Source of the DNA: a virus
IMG/VR virus record: IMGVR_UViG_3300020162_002373
Location: 1 to 37,201 of that record
Direction: 5' to 3' (one strand)
Length of the DNA stretch: 37,201 nucleotides
Made by a program: the position numbers and the translations under genes. Shown one piece after another: positions 6,946 to 13,390 of the stretch (positions are counted from its first letter, which is position 1; each line of letters opens with the position of its first letter). The notes beneath the pieces were generated by a model. That model saw nothing but the letters and a program-made list of their open reading frames with translations, ran no database searches and was not told the origin of the DNA.

Positions 6946-6972
6946 GTTATGAGTTATGGGTTATGGGTTATG
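6945..6972. repeat. Tandem heptamer array (4 copies)
   Basis: AGTTATG, AGTTATG, GGTTATG, GGTTATG in strict 7-bp register, beginning at the last base of the preceding TGA stop. Here the array precedes the terminator instead of following it. Confidence 0.8.
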
Positions 6973-7011
6973 CCTAATCCATAACGCGCACTCGCAAGAT
7001 CACATAAGAAC

Positions 7012-7050
7012 AAGGGGAGTCAGGCTTCGGCTTGGCTCCCCTTTCTTGTT
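7012..7050 (+). terminator. Rho-independent terminator, UUCG loop
   Basis: GGGGAGTCAGGC (7014-7025), TTCG, GCTTGGCTCCCC (7030-7041), then TTTCTTGTT. A 12-bp stem with two G-U pairs and flanking A/T complementarity that could make it bidirectional. Confidence 0.85.
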
Positions 7051-7058
7051 TCTGGCGT

Positions 7059-7091
7059 TTCGGTGGAATGATAAGCACCCTATGGCATAGT
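7059..7091 (+). promoter_or_regulatory. Cassette promoter element, copy 4
   Basis: TTCGGTGGAATGA, 11 bases, TGGCATAGT. Leader stem-loop GAGGG (7100-7104)/CCCTC (7110-7114). AAGATCACATAAG lies about 60 bases upstream. Confidence 0.75.
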
Positions 7092-7136
7092 GTTGTTGTG
7101 AGGGGCGTTCCCTCGTAGTTGGAAGGAGGCACACAA

Positions 7137-7649
7137 ATGGCAGAGCGAGTAAACGGCAAGTGGCTCGTCGGGCGAGTCGGCGTTGATGCGGGGATGGTGA
7201 TGGTCGGCGACCCTTGCTACCTCGACACCTACGGCAAGGAATCATCCGACGGATTCCAATGGGTCGAGTCCGAGGTTGATGCTCAAAAGACCAAGCAGAA
7301 GTACGACTACTCGTACAGCGGTGCGTGCGCCGCAACGCTCGGCGAGAACAGCGCGGGTGAGTTGGGTCGGGCAGCAGCGGTAGCGGTGAGCAGCGGCTAC
7401 GGCGACGGCGTGTATCCAGTTTACGCGCACTACAACCACGAGGGTCGCATTGAGCGTCTCGAAGTGGTGTTCGTCAATGACGACGAGGAGGAGGATGTCG
7501 AGGAGGATGAAAAGGAGTACTCGTGCCACGAGTGCGACACAGACCTCACAGAAGACGAAGTGACTTGGGCAACGGAGGATGGCGTTCTAACGATGAACGG
7601 CAATCCGTACTGCGACGGTTGCTTGCCAGAAGAGAAGGAGGAGGACTGA
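7137..7649 (+). CDS. DUF4241-like protein with C-terminal zinc finger
   Basis: This is a 170-residue protein. Residues 1-110 (GRVGVDAGMVMVGDPCYLDTY, then AAAVAVSSGYGDGVYPVYAHYN and RIERLEVVFVND) resemble the DUF4241-type beta-rich domain common in actinobacteria and their phages. A poly-acidic linker (DDEEEDVEEDEKEY) leads to SCHECDTDL and YCDGCLPEE, a CxxC...CxxC zinc finger. ATG 7137 follows GGAAGGAGG. The molecular role is unknown; the acidic linker and finger suggest protein or nucleic-acid binding. It overlaps the next gene by one base (TGATG). Confidence 0.75.
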   Translation: MAERVNGKWLVGRVGVDAGMVMVGDPCYLDTYGKESSDGFQWVESEVDAQKTKQKYDYSYSGACAATLGENSAGELGRAAAVAVSSGYGDGVYPVYAHYNHEGRIERLEVVFVNDDEEEDVEEDEKEYSCHECDTDLTEDEVTWATEDGVLTMNGNPYCDGCLPEEKEED

Positions 7650-8005
7650 TGAGCGGACAGATGGACAACTGCGGCGAGTGCGCCGCCGTTCTTTTCTACG
7701 ATGACGAGAAGGTCATCGGCACTTGGAACGGCGAACCGAATACGCGGTTCGACCTGCTTGATTTCGAGCAGTACAAGGATGGAGTGCCAGAGGGCTACCT
7801 CTTGTACTGCTTGGACTGCGCTCCGTGTGAGTGCGGTCTCCATCCAGACTTGATGTCTGATAGGACAGCGGTCAAGGAAGGGTGGTGTTTCAGCCCCGAC
7901 TGCGATGGGGAAATCGAAGCGCACAAAACAGACGATCATCCGTGTAGTCATTGCTTCAATCCGAAGTTTGACTGCGCGTGTAGCAAAGAGGAGGTGAGCA
8001 AGTGA
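7649..8005 (+). CDS. Cys-rich zinc-binding protein, 118 aa
   Basis: ATG 7649 overlaps the previous stop and follows GGAGGAGG. The protein has at least eleven cysteines in pairs (DNCGEC, YCLDCAPCECG, CFSPDC, HPCSHC, FDCAC), so two or three zinc sites are likely. No family is recognised. The stop overlaps the GTG of the next gene. Confidence 0.75.
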   Translation: MSGQMDNCGECAAVLFYDDEKVIGTWNGEPNTRFDLLDFEQYKDGVPEGYLLYCLDCAPCECGLHPDLMSDRTAVKEGWCFSPDCDGEIEAHKTDDHPCSHCFNPKFDCACSKEEVSK

Positions 8006-8385
8006 GCGCATCGGTAGAAGTGAACATTACGGTCAAGGGTGTCAGTCACGAGAAGAAGGATGCGGTGGTCTCTGCCGTACACCTTGCGCTTCTCGGGACT
8101 GGACTCCCAGACGCAGCATCAGATAAGAACGCGATGTTCGGTGCTGATTACACCTTCGCGGACACGAGCGAGTGGGAGGGATACCCGACCTACTCGTTCG
8201 ATGTCTACACGAAGTCGTTGTCAGTCGCGTGGGATGTTCTGTCTGATCGCTTCGGCGAGAAGATTGTTGAGGCGGTGTACGCAGCAGACCCAGAAGCAGA
8301 GGCTTCGGTCTATGTGTACAACCTCGACAGGGAACCAGACTACGAGACGCACACGGTGGCGCAGAAGACCGTAGGTGCTCTGTGA
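8002..8385 (+). CDS. Hypothetical protein, 127 aa
   Basis: GTG 8002 follows AGAGGAGG and overlaps the preceding stop. The protein starts MSASVEVNITVKGVSHEKKDAV and contains TYSFDVYTKSLSVAWDVLSDRFGEKIVEAV, a ferredoxin-like alternation of strand and helix. No family is recognised. The stop overlaps the ATG of the HTH gene (TGATG). Confidence 0.75.
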   Translation: MSASVEVNITVKGVSHEKKDAVVSAVHLALLGTGLPDAASDKNAMFGADYTFADTSEWEGYPTYSFDVYTKSLSVAWDVLSDRFGEKIVEAVYAADPEAEASVYVYNLDREPDYETHTVAQKTVGAL

Positions 8386-8681
8386 TGGGCAAGAAGGTTG
8401 TCCTTGACGAGACGGTCGTCATCGGCAAGTTGAAGAGTGGAGCCAAGCAGCGAGACATTGCCGCAGAGTTCGGCGTGTCTCGCCAATGGGTCTCGCAGTT
8501 CGCAAAACGCAACGGTCTCGGTCAACCGAAAGCAGGGCGACCATCCCGATACGAGCACGAGAAGATTGTGTTGATGTTGAAGGGTGGGATGTCCTACGAC
8601 GAGGTTGCTTCGAAGATTGGTGCTCAGAGCGGCACAGCGGTTCGCGCTGCTATCGGCTACTACAAGCGCAAAGCAAACTAG
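8385..8681 (+). CDS. Small HTH DNA-binding protein
   Basis: A 98-residue basic protein. LKSGAKQRDIAAEFGVSRQWVSQFAKRNGL (about 16-45) is a clear helix-turn-helix of the sigma-region-4/resolvase type, and the C-terminal half (MLKGGMSYDEVASKIGAQSGTAVRAAIGYYKRK) looks like a second one. ATG 8385 is taken; GTG 8382 is possible. As one of two plausible DNA-binding regulators in the left arm it is a candidate for recognising the cassette promoters or the GTTATG arrays (inference only). The stop TAG is fused to the following repeat array. Confidence 0.82.
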   Translation: MGKKVVLDETVVIGKLKSGAKQRDIAAEFGVSRQWVSQFAKRNGLGQPKAGRPSRYEHEKIVLMLKGGMSYDEVASKIGAQSGTAVRAAIGYYKRKAN

Positions 8682-8714
8682 TTATGAGTTATGGGTTATG
8701 CGTTATGGGTAATG
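8680..8714. repeat. Tandem heptamer array (5 copies)
   Basis: AGTTATG, AGTTATG, GGTTATG, CGTTATG, GGTAATG in 7-bp register, starting inside the HTH gene's TAG stop. A C-rich tract (GACCCTTACCGATACCCGCCC) follows. Then comes a hairpin CCAGAG (8748-8753)/CTCTGG (8775-8780) with an inner GCTCA/TGAGT pair. Confidence 0.8.
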
Positions 8715-8790
8715 CCTAATGCTCGACCCTTACCGATACCCGCCCATCCAGAGATTGCTCAATAACTGAGTAGCCTCTGGTTGGGTGCGG

Positions 8791-8823
8791 TTCGGTGGAT
8801 TCAGTTCTAGGGTGTGGCATTGT
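8791..8823 (+). promoter_or_regulatory. Cassette promoter element, copy 5
   Basis: TTCGGTGGATTCA, 11 bases, TGGCATTGT, a full match. This is one of only two copies without an obvious leader stem-loop; GAAGGAGG follows almost at once and the first gene is the 21-aa membrane miniprotein. Confidence 0.8.
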
Positions 8824-8845
8824 AGTAGTGGAAGGAGGCAGTCAG

Positions 8846-8911
8846 ATGGATTCGGTTCTGTATGTAGTAGCCGTTTGGATCGTAATGTTGTGGTTGATGT
8901 CCAAGAAGTAA
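8846..8911 (+). CDS. 21-aa single-pass membrane miniprotein
   Basis: ATG 8846 follows GGAAGGAGG. The peptide is MDSV followed by a hydrophobic run LYVVAVWIVMLWLM and SKK. An acidic N-terminus, about 14 hydrophobic residues and a basic end suggest a tiny membrane protein, N-out or N-in unknown. Clearly related peptides occur at 14235 and 17850, and a looser one at 18535. The strong ribosome site and conservation argue that it is real. It is coupled to the DUF3846-like gene (next ATG 11 bases on). Function unknown. Confidence 0.7.
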   Translation: MDSVLYVVAVWIVMLWLMSKK

Positions 8912-8921
8912 GGAGGTGTGT

Positions 8922-9308
8922 ATGGGATTCGCAATCGTGATTCGGGCAGACAAGACTCGTGCCGAACTCGTGCCGTTTGAGGATGGTTCGTACGAGGCAA
9001 TCAACAAGACCATTGACGCGCAGTACACCGACATCATTGGGGTTGGCTCAATGCGCGGTGTGAGGTGGCTGATGGTTGGGGACTCCGTTCGGGAGTTCAA
9101 GCCAGAGATGCCAACGAACGAGTGGGCAACGCTGCTTCGGATGTTCTCAAACGGCGGCGGCAACGATGTGAAAGGTGATGTCGTGCTGTTCGCCAACACG
9201 GAAGGTCTGGCGGGTCGCCCATTGAGCGAGCAGGAAGCGCGCGACCTGTGGGCAATGTTCTCGGCACGAAGCGGGTCGTTTGACTCGCAACTCGTAGCCA
9301 CAGCGTAA
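8922..9308 (+). CDS. DUF3846-like protein, copy A
   Basis: A 128-residue protein with an LVPFEDGSYEAINKTIDAQYTDIIGV start, a DSVREFKPEMPTNEWATLLRMF middle and VKGDVVLFANTEGLAGRPLSEQEARDLWAMF end. The same order of segments is seen in the gene at 15107 and resembles DUF3846 (short phage proteins of unknown role). ATG 8922 follows AAGGAGG. It lies in the unit with the 21-aa peptide, the MGQYH protein and the HTNG protein. Confidence 0.65.
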   Translation: MGFAIVIRADKTRAELVPFEDGSYEAINKTIDAQYTDIIGVGSMRGVRWLMVGDSVREFKPEMPTNEWATLLRMFSNGGGNDVKGDVVLFANTEGLAGRPLSEQEARDLWAMFSARSGSFDSQLVATA

Positions 9309-9319
9309 GGAGGTAGACG

Positions 9320-9763
9320 ATGGGTCAGTATCACTCACTCTTCAATCTAGACAAGTTGGAGGTTGTGAATCCGCACGACCTCGGCTTCGGAGCCAAGCAG
9401 CGTGAGCACTCAGGACACGGCGGCGGTTCGCTTGCCGACATCCTGTATGTGCTCTGTGCCTACAAGGAGGCACGCGGCGGCGGCGACTGGGCGAACGACA
9501 ACTCGGACTTCCCTGAGTTCACGAACGGCGTGTTCAAGGGGCGTTGGCACGGCGACCGCGTAGCAGTCATCGGCGACTACTACGAGGAGAGCGACCTGCC
9601 AGCGGGTTGGGCTGAGGCGTTGAGCGACATCGGTGAGCCGACGAAGTTCAAGGACATCTCAGACGAGATTCGCCCCTTCGTGGACAAGTTGTTCAACGAG
9701 GATGGCAAGTACGATTACCGCAACCTGAGTCAGCAACTCGCTGACCTCACAGCGGCGAAGTAG
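9320..9763 (+). CDS. MGQYH / NLDK family protein, 147 aa
   Basis: Starts MGQYHSLFNLDKLEVVNPHDLGFGAKQREH. This opening (MGQYH, NLDK, PH.LG.G) is shared with uncharacterised actinobacterial and phage proteins (from memory, unverified). It continues GGSLADILYVLCAY, then a Gly-rich section and WHGDRVAVIGDYYEESDLP. ATG 9320 follows AAGGAGG. Function unknown. An intercistronic hairpin follows. Confidence 0.75.
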   Translation: MGQYHSLFNLDKLEVVNPHDLGFGAKQREHSGHGGGSLADILYVLCAYKEARGGGDWANDNSDFPEFTNGVFKGRWHGDRVAVIGDYYEESDLPAGWAEALSDIGEPTKFKDISDEIRPFVDKLFNEDGKYDYRNLSQQLADLTAAK

Positions 9764-9767
9764 ACTA

Positions 9768-9797
9768 CGAGGGGGGCGGCACTCGCCGCTCCCCTCG
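9768..9797 (+). other. Intercistronic RNA hairpin
   Basis: CGAGGGGGGCGGC (9768-9780), ACTC, GCCGCTCCCCTCG (9785-9797): 13 bp with one G-U pair, no U tract, just before AAAGGAG. Sequence close to the hairpin at 1795. Confidence 0.75.
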
Positions 9798-9814
9798 CAG
9801 GAAAGGAGAACAAG

Positions 9815-10045
9815 ATGTACGGAGAACAAGCGAACACTTGGTATCAGATTCACACGAACGGAGCGGTCACAACCTTCGCTCGCTTCTACGAAGGGAAGAG
9901 CGATGCAGGTGCAACGATCTTCGTCTTTGAGAAGATGCAGGCGGACAGCGTGAACAAGTTGATTGAGGTCTTCGGCGAAGAGGAGTACGACGAACTCACG
10001 GCGGCAATCAACCGCGTGAAGATTGCGCGAACTCTCGCTGAGTAA
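9815..10045 (+). CDS. HTNG-family protein, copy A
   Basis: A 76-residue protein with TWYQIHTNGAVTTFARFYEG near the N-terminus and FVFEKMQADSVNKLIEVFGEEE in the middle. The gene at 16027 encodes a diverged paralogue with the same landmarks (WVQIHTNGGTTTFARW, YLFEKM, EVFG). ATG 9815 follows AAAGGAG. No known family. It is directly followed by the structured-RNA region. Confidence 0.78.
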   Translation: MYGEQANTWYQIHTNGAVTTFARFYEGKSDAGATIFVFEKMQADSVNKLIEVFGEEEYDELTAAINRVKIARTLAE

Positions 10046-10213
10046 TGAATCCGTGCCGCGTGCAGGGCGGCTAGTTGGCAGATTGACGAACTGCCCGCGA
10101 CGATAAGGTCTGGCTCTTGGGCTCCTAACCAGAGAAGGTAGAGTCAGCAGCAACTAGGCGAGAGCCGAAGGTTGCCTCCGCAAGGGGATAAGCGTCACAG
10201 CCGCGACAGGCTT
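10046..10213 (+). ncRNA. Candidate structured non-coding RNA
   Basis: About 170 bases between a stop codon and a strong terminator hold no gene but rich potential structure. CTAGTTG (about 10071-10077) pairs with CAACTAG (about 10152-10158), enclosing two hairpins: GGCAG/CTGCC, and GTCTGG/CCAGA with an inner CTC-TTGG/CCAGAG alternative. After the closing arm come GGC-GAGA-GCC and CCTCCGCAAGGGG. The shape (a multibranch domain closed by a long-range helix, then a 16-bp terminator) resembles a small RNA or a 3'-UTR element. It does not fold as a tRNA or tmRNA. The 5' end is unknown; it is probably released from the mRNA. Confidence 0.5.
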
Positions 10214-10258
10214 GGGGAGTCGTACCAGATGTGGTGTCTGGTGCGGCTCCCCTTTTTT
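10214..10258 (+). terminator. Strong rho-independent terminator
   Basis: A continuous 16-bp stem, 10214-10229 with 10237-10252 (three G-U pairs), loop TGTGGTG, followed by six T. It is the strongest terminator of the left arm and ends the candidate RNA. Confidence 0.92.
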
Positions 10259-10327
10259 GTTATGGGTTATGAGTTACGGGTTATGAGTTACGAGTTACGA
10301 GTTACGAGTTACGAGTTATGAGTTACG
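10258..10327. repeat. Tandem heptamer array (10 copies)
   Basis: Ten contiguous NGTTAYG heptamers, alternating AGTTACG and GGTTATG, begin at the last T of the terminator. A C-rich CCCGTATCCCGTGCC tract follows. The longest regular array of the window. Confidence 0.88.
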
Positions 10328-10417
10328 CAATACGCGTATAGCCGCGCGCGACCTGCTTCCCGTATCCCGTGCCAAAGAGTTGGCACAAGTCAGGGCGATG
10401 ATTGCGGCGCATCAGAG

Positions 10418-10450
10418 TTCGGTGGATTCACCATAGAGGTCTGGCATAGT
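10418..10450 (+). promoter_or_regulatory. Cassette promoter element, copy 6
   Basis: TTCGGTGGATTCA, 11 bases, TGGCATAGT: full match. Leader stem-loop CAGGGA (10459-10464)/TCCCTG (10468-10473). Confidence 0.8.
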
Positions 10451-10491
10451 GAACAAGTCAGGGAGATTCCCTGCGTAGCAAGGAGGTTCAG

Positions 10492-10944
10492 ATGGAGCAC
10501 GAACAAGTGGTCAAGGTGATGCGCTCGGCGAAGGGTCGCTTCGTCAAGGTCATCACGGAAACCGCAGCGGTCAGTCCTGCTGAGATGGCTCGGCGCATCG
10601 CTAAGGCTGCGGCAAGCGTCGCACCTGACGCGAAGGCGGCGATTCCGATGGTCAAGACTCTGAGCACTCGCACCGATGAGCGCGGGTGGACAATCAGCGT
10701 CGTTCAGATTGTCGGTCAGTTGGACAAGCACTACGGCGAGGATGGCTTCCACATCGGCAAGGATGGCGGGTTGTCGTTCAGCCTCGTCGGTGGTGCGCCA
10801 GAGGAATACGGCTTCGCTACGGCGTGTCCGTACTCTGGCAAGGAGGGTGCGTCGTGCGAGATGCGCGGCAAGCGACACGCGCACCGCTCGGTGAACGCAG
10901 GGCGCGTTCAGGAGATCATCATCGCAGGCGAGTCGTTCGCCTGA
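10492..10944 (+). CDS. 150-aa paralogue family protein, copy A
   Basis: ATG 10492 follows AAGGAGG. The C-terminal half (EYGFATACPYSGKEGASCEM, RGKRHAHRSVNAGRV, EIIIAGESF) matches the gene at 17190 (EYGEATACPYASREGSSCYG, KGERHSHRAYGLERI, SVVVNGEEF). Both are exactly 150 residues long. Two conserved Cys and a basic RHxHR motif suggest a metal or nucleic-acid site. The N-terminus AKGRFVKVITETAAV is also shared. The family is unknown; a duplicated cassette gene. Confidence 0.8.
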   Translation: MEHEQVVKVMRSAKGRFVKVITETAAVSPAEMARRIAKAAASVAPDAKAAIPMVKTLSTRTDERGWTISVVQIVGQLDKHYGEDGFHIGKDGGLSFSLVGGAPEEYGFATACPYSGKEGASCEMRGKRHAHRSVNAGRVQEIIIAGESFA

Positions 10945-10950
10945 CGGCAA

Positions 10951-10976
10951 GGGGAGGCGGCGCAAGCCGCCTCCCC
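10951..10976 (+). terminator. GCAA-loop hairpin at unit end
   Basis: GGGGAGGCGGC, GCAA, GCCGCCTCCCC: a perfect 11-bp stem with a GNRA tetraloop, no U tract, three bases before the next promoter element. It may be a weak terminator or a 3'-end stabiliser. Confidence 0.6.
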
Positions 10977-10978
10977 GC

Positions 10979-11011
10979 TTCGGTGGATTCACTAGCCGTG
11001 TGTGGCATAGT
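10979..11011 (+). promoter_or_regulatory. Cassette promoter element, copy 7
   Basis: TTCGGTGGATTCA, 11 bases, TGGCATAGT: full match. Leader stem-loop TCAGG (11019-11023)/CCTGA (11028-11032). The only unit boundary without a heptamer array. Confidence 0.8.
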
Positions 11012-11053
11012 GTAGTAGTCAGGGATTCCTGACGAGTAGCGAAGGAGGTTCAG

Positions 11054-11326
11054 ATGGGATACGCAACGGCACTCGGTATCGCAGAGTCAGGGTTGGACTT
11101 GGACTTGCAACTGCATTGGCACTTCACGAGCAACTGCTACCCGCCAATCCCGCTGATGATGATTGCACCTGCGAAGGCGGCAATCGCACTCGCGGAGAGC
11201 GGCGAGTCTGACGAGATGGTGCAGATGCCTGATGGTGCGGAGCATCGCAAGTACGGATCACAAGTCCCTGCGTGGGTGATGATTCAGTCGCTTCACTTGG
11301 AAGCGTTCATCAGCAACGAGCAGTAG
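11054..11326 (+). CDS. Hypothetical protein, 90 aa
   Basis: ATG 11054 follows GAAGGAGG. MGYATALGIAESGLDLDLQLHWHF..., with a CYPPIPLMMIAPAKAAIALAESGE segment and an acidic C-terminal part (VQMPDGAEHRKYGSQVPAW). No family is recognised; probably a small soluble alpha-helical protein. A GCAA-loop hairpin separates it from the next gene. Confidence 0.75.
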   Translation: MGYATALGIAESGLDLDLQLHWHFTSNCYPPIPLMMIAPAKAAIALAESGESDEMVQMPDGAEHRKYGSQVPAWVMIQSLHLEAFISNEQ

Positions 11327-11332
11327 TGCGGA

Positions 11333-11356
11333 GGGGAGAGGCGCAAGCCTCTCCCC
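11333..11356 (+). other. Intercistronic RNA hairpin
   Basis: GGGGAGAGGC, GCAA, GCCTCTCCCC: a perfect 10-bp stem with a GNRA loop, just before GGAAGGAGG. Confidence 0.75.
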
Positions 11357-11374
11357 GACGCGGAAGGAGGAGCA

Positions 11375-11584
11375 ATGAGCAAGCCAACGGAGTCTATGGA
11401 GTGCGACTTCTGCCACAATCAGGCAGCGTTCATCGCAGACAACAACGCAGCAGAGCACGCTTGGGCGTACTGCGAATCGTGCGAGGAGAAGCGCGCTGAG
11501 AAGTACGGCTGCGCGATGATTCTCTCGGAAGGCGCGAGTTGCGAAGACGGCATCTGCGGCTGCGGCGGAACAGGAGTCCTATGA
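11375..11584 (+). CDS. Zinc-ribbon miniprotein, 69 aa
   Basis: ATG 11375 follows GGAAGGAGG. Two zinc-knuckle pairs, ECDFC and YCESCEEKRAEKYGC, plus a C-terminal CEDGICGCGG. N-terminal CxxC to CxxC spacing is typical of a treble-clef/zinc-ribbon finger. Overlaps the next gene (ATGA). Function unknown. Confidence 0.75.
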   Translation: MSKPTESMECDFCHNQAAFIADNNAAEHAWAYCESCEEKRAEKYGCAMILSEGASCEDGICGCGGTGVL

Positions 11585-11715
11585 GCACGAAGGTCTGGTG
11601 TGAAGATTGCGAGAGAACGGAGATTGTCTGCGAGTGTGTGGACAACCCTGAGCGAGATAATGCGTGCTACGAGTTGGAGCAGTCAGAGAACTGCGAGCAC
11701 CCGCAGGAGAGTTAG
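11581..11715 (+). CDS. Cys-rich miniprotein, 44 aa
   Basis: ATG 11581 overlaps the previous stop by four bases. The peptide (MSTKVWCEDCERTEIVCECV..., ending CEHPQES) has six cysteines and is acidic. It is kept as real because of the tight coupling, the same codon style and the recurrent pattern of Cys-rich miniproteins in these units. The stop is followed directly by GGGTTATG repeats. Confidence 0.6.
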   Translation: MSTKVWCEDCERTEIVCECVDNPERDNACYELEQSENCEHPQES

Positions 11716-11716
11716 G

Positions 11717-11751
11717 GGTTATGGGTTATGCATTATGCGTTATGCATAATG
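11717..11751. repeat. Tandem heptamer array (5 copies)
   Basis: GGTTATG, GGTTATG, CATTATG, CGTTATG, CATAATG in 7-bp register, one base after the stop codon, then ATACCCGTACCCGTATCC. No intrinsic terminator precedes it. Confidence 0.78.
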
Positions 11752-11826
11752 CTATACCCGTACCCGTATCCCCCCTACCACCAACCAGAAACCAATCCAC
11801 CGAACTGATGATGGTACGGATTCTCG

Positions 11827-11859
11827 TTCGGTGGATTCATCTCTGGCGTGTGGCATTGT
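11827..11859 (+). promoter_or_regulatory. Cassette promoter element, copy 8
   Basis: TTCGGTGGATTCA, 11 bases, TGGCATTGT. Leader stem-loop GCGGA (11869-11873)/TCCGC (11879-11883). Confidence 0.8.
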
Positions 11860-11900
11860 GTAGAAGTAGCGGAGATGTTCCGCATAGCAAGGAGGTGCGT

Positions 11901-12047
11901 ATGTGCCGTATGTGTGGTTCGGATGATGTCGTCATCAGCGGCGAGGATGTCGCTCTGGTGTGCGAGAGTTGCAAGGAGATTGCTTGGGCAATCTCAGATG
12001 CCGTGCAAGCAGATGCGTGGCGAGAAGCAGAGGAGGTGGCTCTATGA
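11901..12047 (+). CDS. Zinc-ribbon miniprotein, 48 aa
   Basis: ATG 11901 follows AAGGAGG. MCRMCGSDDVVISGEDVALVCESC... is a compact CxxC...CxxC zinc ribbon followed by an acidic helix (AWAISDAVQADAWREAEEV). The longer upstream frame has no ribosome site. Overlaps the next gene by four bases (ATGA). Confidence 0.72.
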   Translation: MCRMCGSDDVVISGEDVALVCESCKEIAWAISDAVQADAWREAEEVAL

Positions 12048-12451
12048 GCGGCAAGGGATTCTGGTCAAAGGTGAACGCAGCGATGCGAGAGATTGACTCA
12101 TCTTCGGTGATGTTTGTCTTCGGTCATACCGAAGCGAGCCGATGGTGCTGTACCTCGTGCTCGGCGGCGCAGGGCTTCCAGATGTGGAAGGAGTACGCCG
12201 AAGACGAGAAGGCAAAGGCAGAAGAGAGCGGCAACGACTTTGACGAAGGCTTCTACGACGACGCGATGTTCGTCTTCTACCACGACCAAGACCACAATCG
12301 GGGTGCGACCGATGTGTATCTTGGGTGGTCAGGGAAGGACACGCCAAGCATCGTTCAGCACTTCTTCCGCAAGCACGGACTAGAAGTCGTGTTGCCGCCA
12401 GACGAGCACACGAAGATTCTGGTGAAGGAGCCGACTCTTGTCGCCGTGTGA
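12044..12451 (+). CDS. DUF6891-like protein, 135 aa
   Basis: Contains WCCTSCSAAQG (about 42-52), YDDAMFVFYHDQDHNRGATDVYLGWSG (about 78-104) and a closing IVQHFFRKHGLEVVLPPDEHTKI. This order (a CCxxC site, an acidic FYHxQD strand, a Y-L-G/A-W/Y-G strand and a GLxVxxP end) matches the DUF6891 family as remembered. ATG 12044 is preceded by GGAGG and overlaps the previous stop. Function unknown. Confidence 0.65.
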   Translation: MSGKGFWSKVNAAMREIDSSSVMFVFGHTEASRWCCTSCSAAQGFQMWKEYAEDEKAKAEESGNDFDEGFYDDAMFVFYHDQDHNRGATDVYLGWSGKDTPSIVQHFFRKHGLEVVLPPDEHTKILVKEPTLVAV

Positions 12452-12614
12452 GCACGGCAGCGTGCGATGGCTGCACCAGAAGAAGGAGCAGGACTGCGGC
12501 GAGTGCAGCAGGGATGGCGATCCTTGCTCGCTCGTCGTATGTACTGAGTGTGGCGAAGAGATGCTCGGTGAACTAACTGACGCGCAGCAACGATTCTTGC
12601 AGGAAACTGCATAA
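12438..12614 (+). CDS. Cys-rich miniprotein, 58 aa (TTG start)
   Basis: TTG 12438 lies seven bases after AAGGAG and overlaps the previous gene by 14 bases in another frame. The product begins MSPCEHGSVRWLHQKKEQDCGECS and continues CSLVVCTECGEEMLGELTDAQQRFL: six Cys arranged as a zinc ribbon. The frame ends at TAA 12614, seven bases before the terminator stem, which fits a real last gene. Confidence 0.6.
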   Translation: MSPCEHGSVRWLHQKKEQDCGECSRDGDPCSLVVCTECGEEMLGELTDAQQRFLQETA

Positions 12615-12620
12615 CAAGAA

Positions 12621-12652
12621 GGCGGCAGGGCTTCGGCTCTGTCGCCTTTTTT
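12621..12652 (+). terminator. Rho-independent terminator, UUCG loop
   Basis: GGCGGCAGGGC (12621-12631), TTCG, GCTCTGTCGCC (12636-12646), TTTTTTG. 11-bp stem with two G-U pairs. Confidence 0.92.
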
Positions 12653-12657
12653 GTTGC

Positions 12658-12699
12658 AGTTATGAGTTATGGGTTATGTGTTATGCATTATGTAATACG
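12658..12699. repeat. Tandem heptamer array (6 copies)
   Basis: AGTTATG, AGTTATG, GGTTATG, TGTTATG, CATTATG, TAATACG in 7-bp register, then a C-rich tract (CCCATACCCCATACCCGTATCC) that includes ACCCAT, complementary to ATGGGT in the array. Confidence 0.85.
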
Positions 12700-12772
12700 C
12701 ACTACCCATACCCCATACCCGTATCCGCCAATGATTCTGGCAAGTCTGGCTCGGTTGGGGTGCTCGGTGCGA

Positions 12773-12805
12773 TTCGGTGGATTCAGTTCGGGGGTCTGGC
12801 ATAGT
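12773..12805 (+). promoter_or_regulatory. Cassette promoter element, copy 9
   Basis: TTCGGTGGATTCA, 11 bases, TGGCATAGT: full match. Leader stem-loop CGGGGA (12814-12819)/TCCCCG (12823-12828). Confidence 0.8.
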
Positions 12806-12844
12806 ACATACATCGGGGAAGTTCCCCGCAGCAGAGGAGGTCTT

Positions 12845-13390
12845 ATGGATAGCAGCACCGTTGATTGCGCCGCACCTCGTTGTGGTGAGGCGATAGAGGA
12901 AGATTACGCCGAGTACTCCAACATCTTGGAGGCGCAGATTTGCTCGGCGTGCTGGCAGTCCGATACTGAGCACGCTTCAATGGTCACGATGTTCACGCCA
13001 AGCGGCGAGGTGAATAAAGTCATCCTCGGCGACCTCGTGGCACTTGACCCTGAATACGGCGAGCCTGTTGACGCTTCCACTTGGAAGCGTGAGTGGCGCG
13101 CATCGTCGGCGTGGCGAGGTCATTACGATACGGTCTTCGTGAGCGGGTGGACTGAGGTTGAAGAGGATTTGTTGCTCTGGGGCGAGCGTACCGATGGGCA
13201 AGACCTCGGCGTGAAGATTCAGGCGGCGTGTGAAGATGGCACGCTACCGTGCGAGGTGACGGTCATCGCTGACCCGACCTCTAACCTCTTCGCGCAGGGG
13301 ATTAGTTTCTGGGTGCGCGATGCTGACGCGATGACCTTCGCCGTGTGGGTGAAGGGCGACGCGGCATACGCGGGGGCGACCTCGCGCTAG
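12845..13390 (+). CDS. Hypothetical protein with N-terminal zinc site, 181 aa
   Basis: ATG 12845 follows AGAGGAGG. The N-terminus MDSSTVDCAAPRCGEAI...ICSACWQSD gives a CxxxxC...CxxC zinc site (about residues 8-42). A longer acidic domain follows (TVFVSGWTEVEEDLLLWGE; EVTVIADPTSNLFAQGISFWVRDADAMTFAVWV). No family is recognised. It is the sole gene of its unit. Confidence 0.75.
   Translation: MDSSTVDCAAPRCGEAIEEDYAEYSNILEAQICSACWQSDTEHASMVTMFTPSGEVNKVILGDLVALDPEYGEPVDASTWKREWRASSAWRGHYDTVFVSGWTEVEEDLLLWGERTDGQDLGVKIQAACEDGTLPCEVTVIADPTSNLFAQGISFWVRDADAMTFAVWVKGDAAYAGATSR

Noticed and set aside
10046-10213. Degenerate tRNA or tmRNA
   Set aside because: No T-arm with TTCGA loop and no acceptor pairing; the pairing pattern is different.
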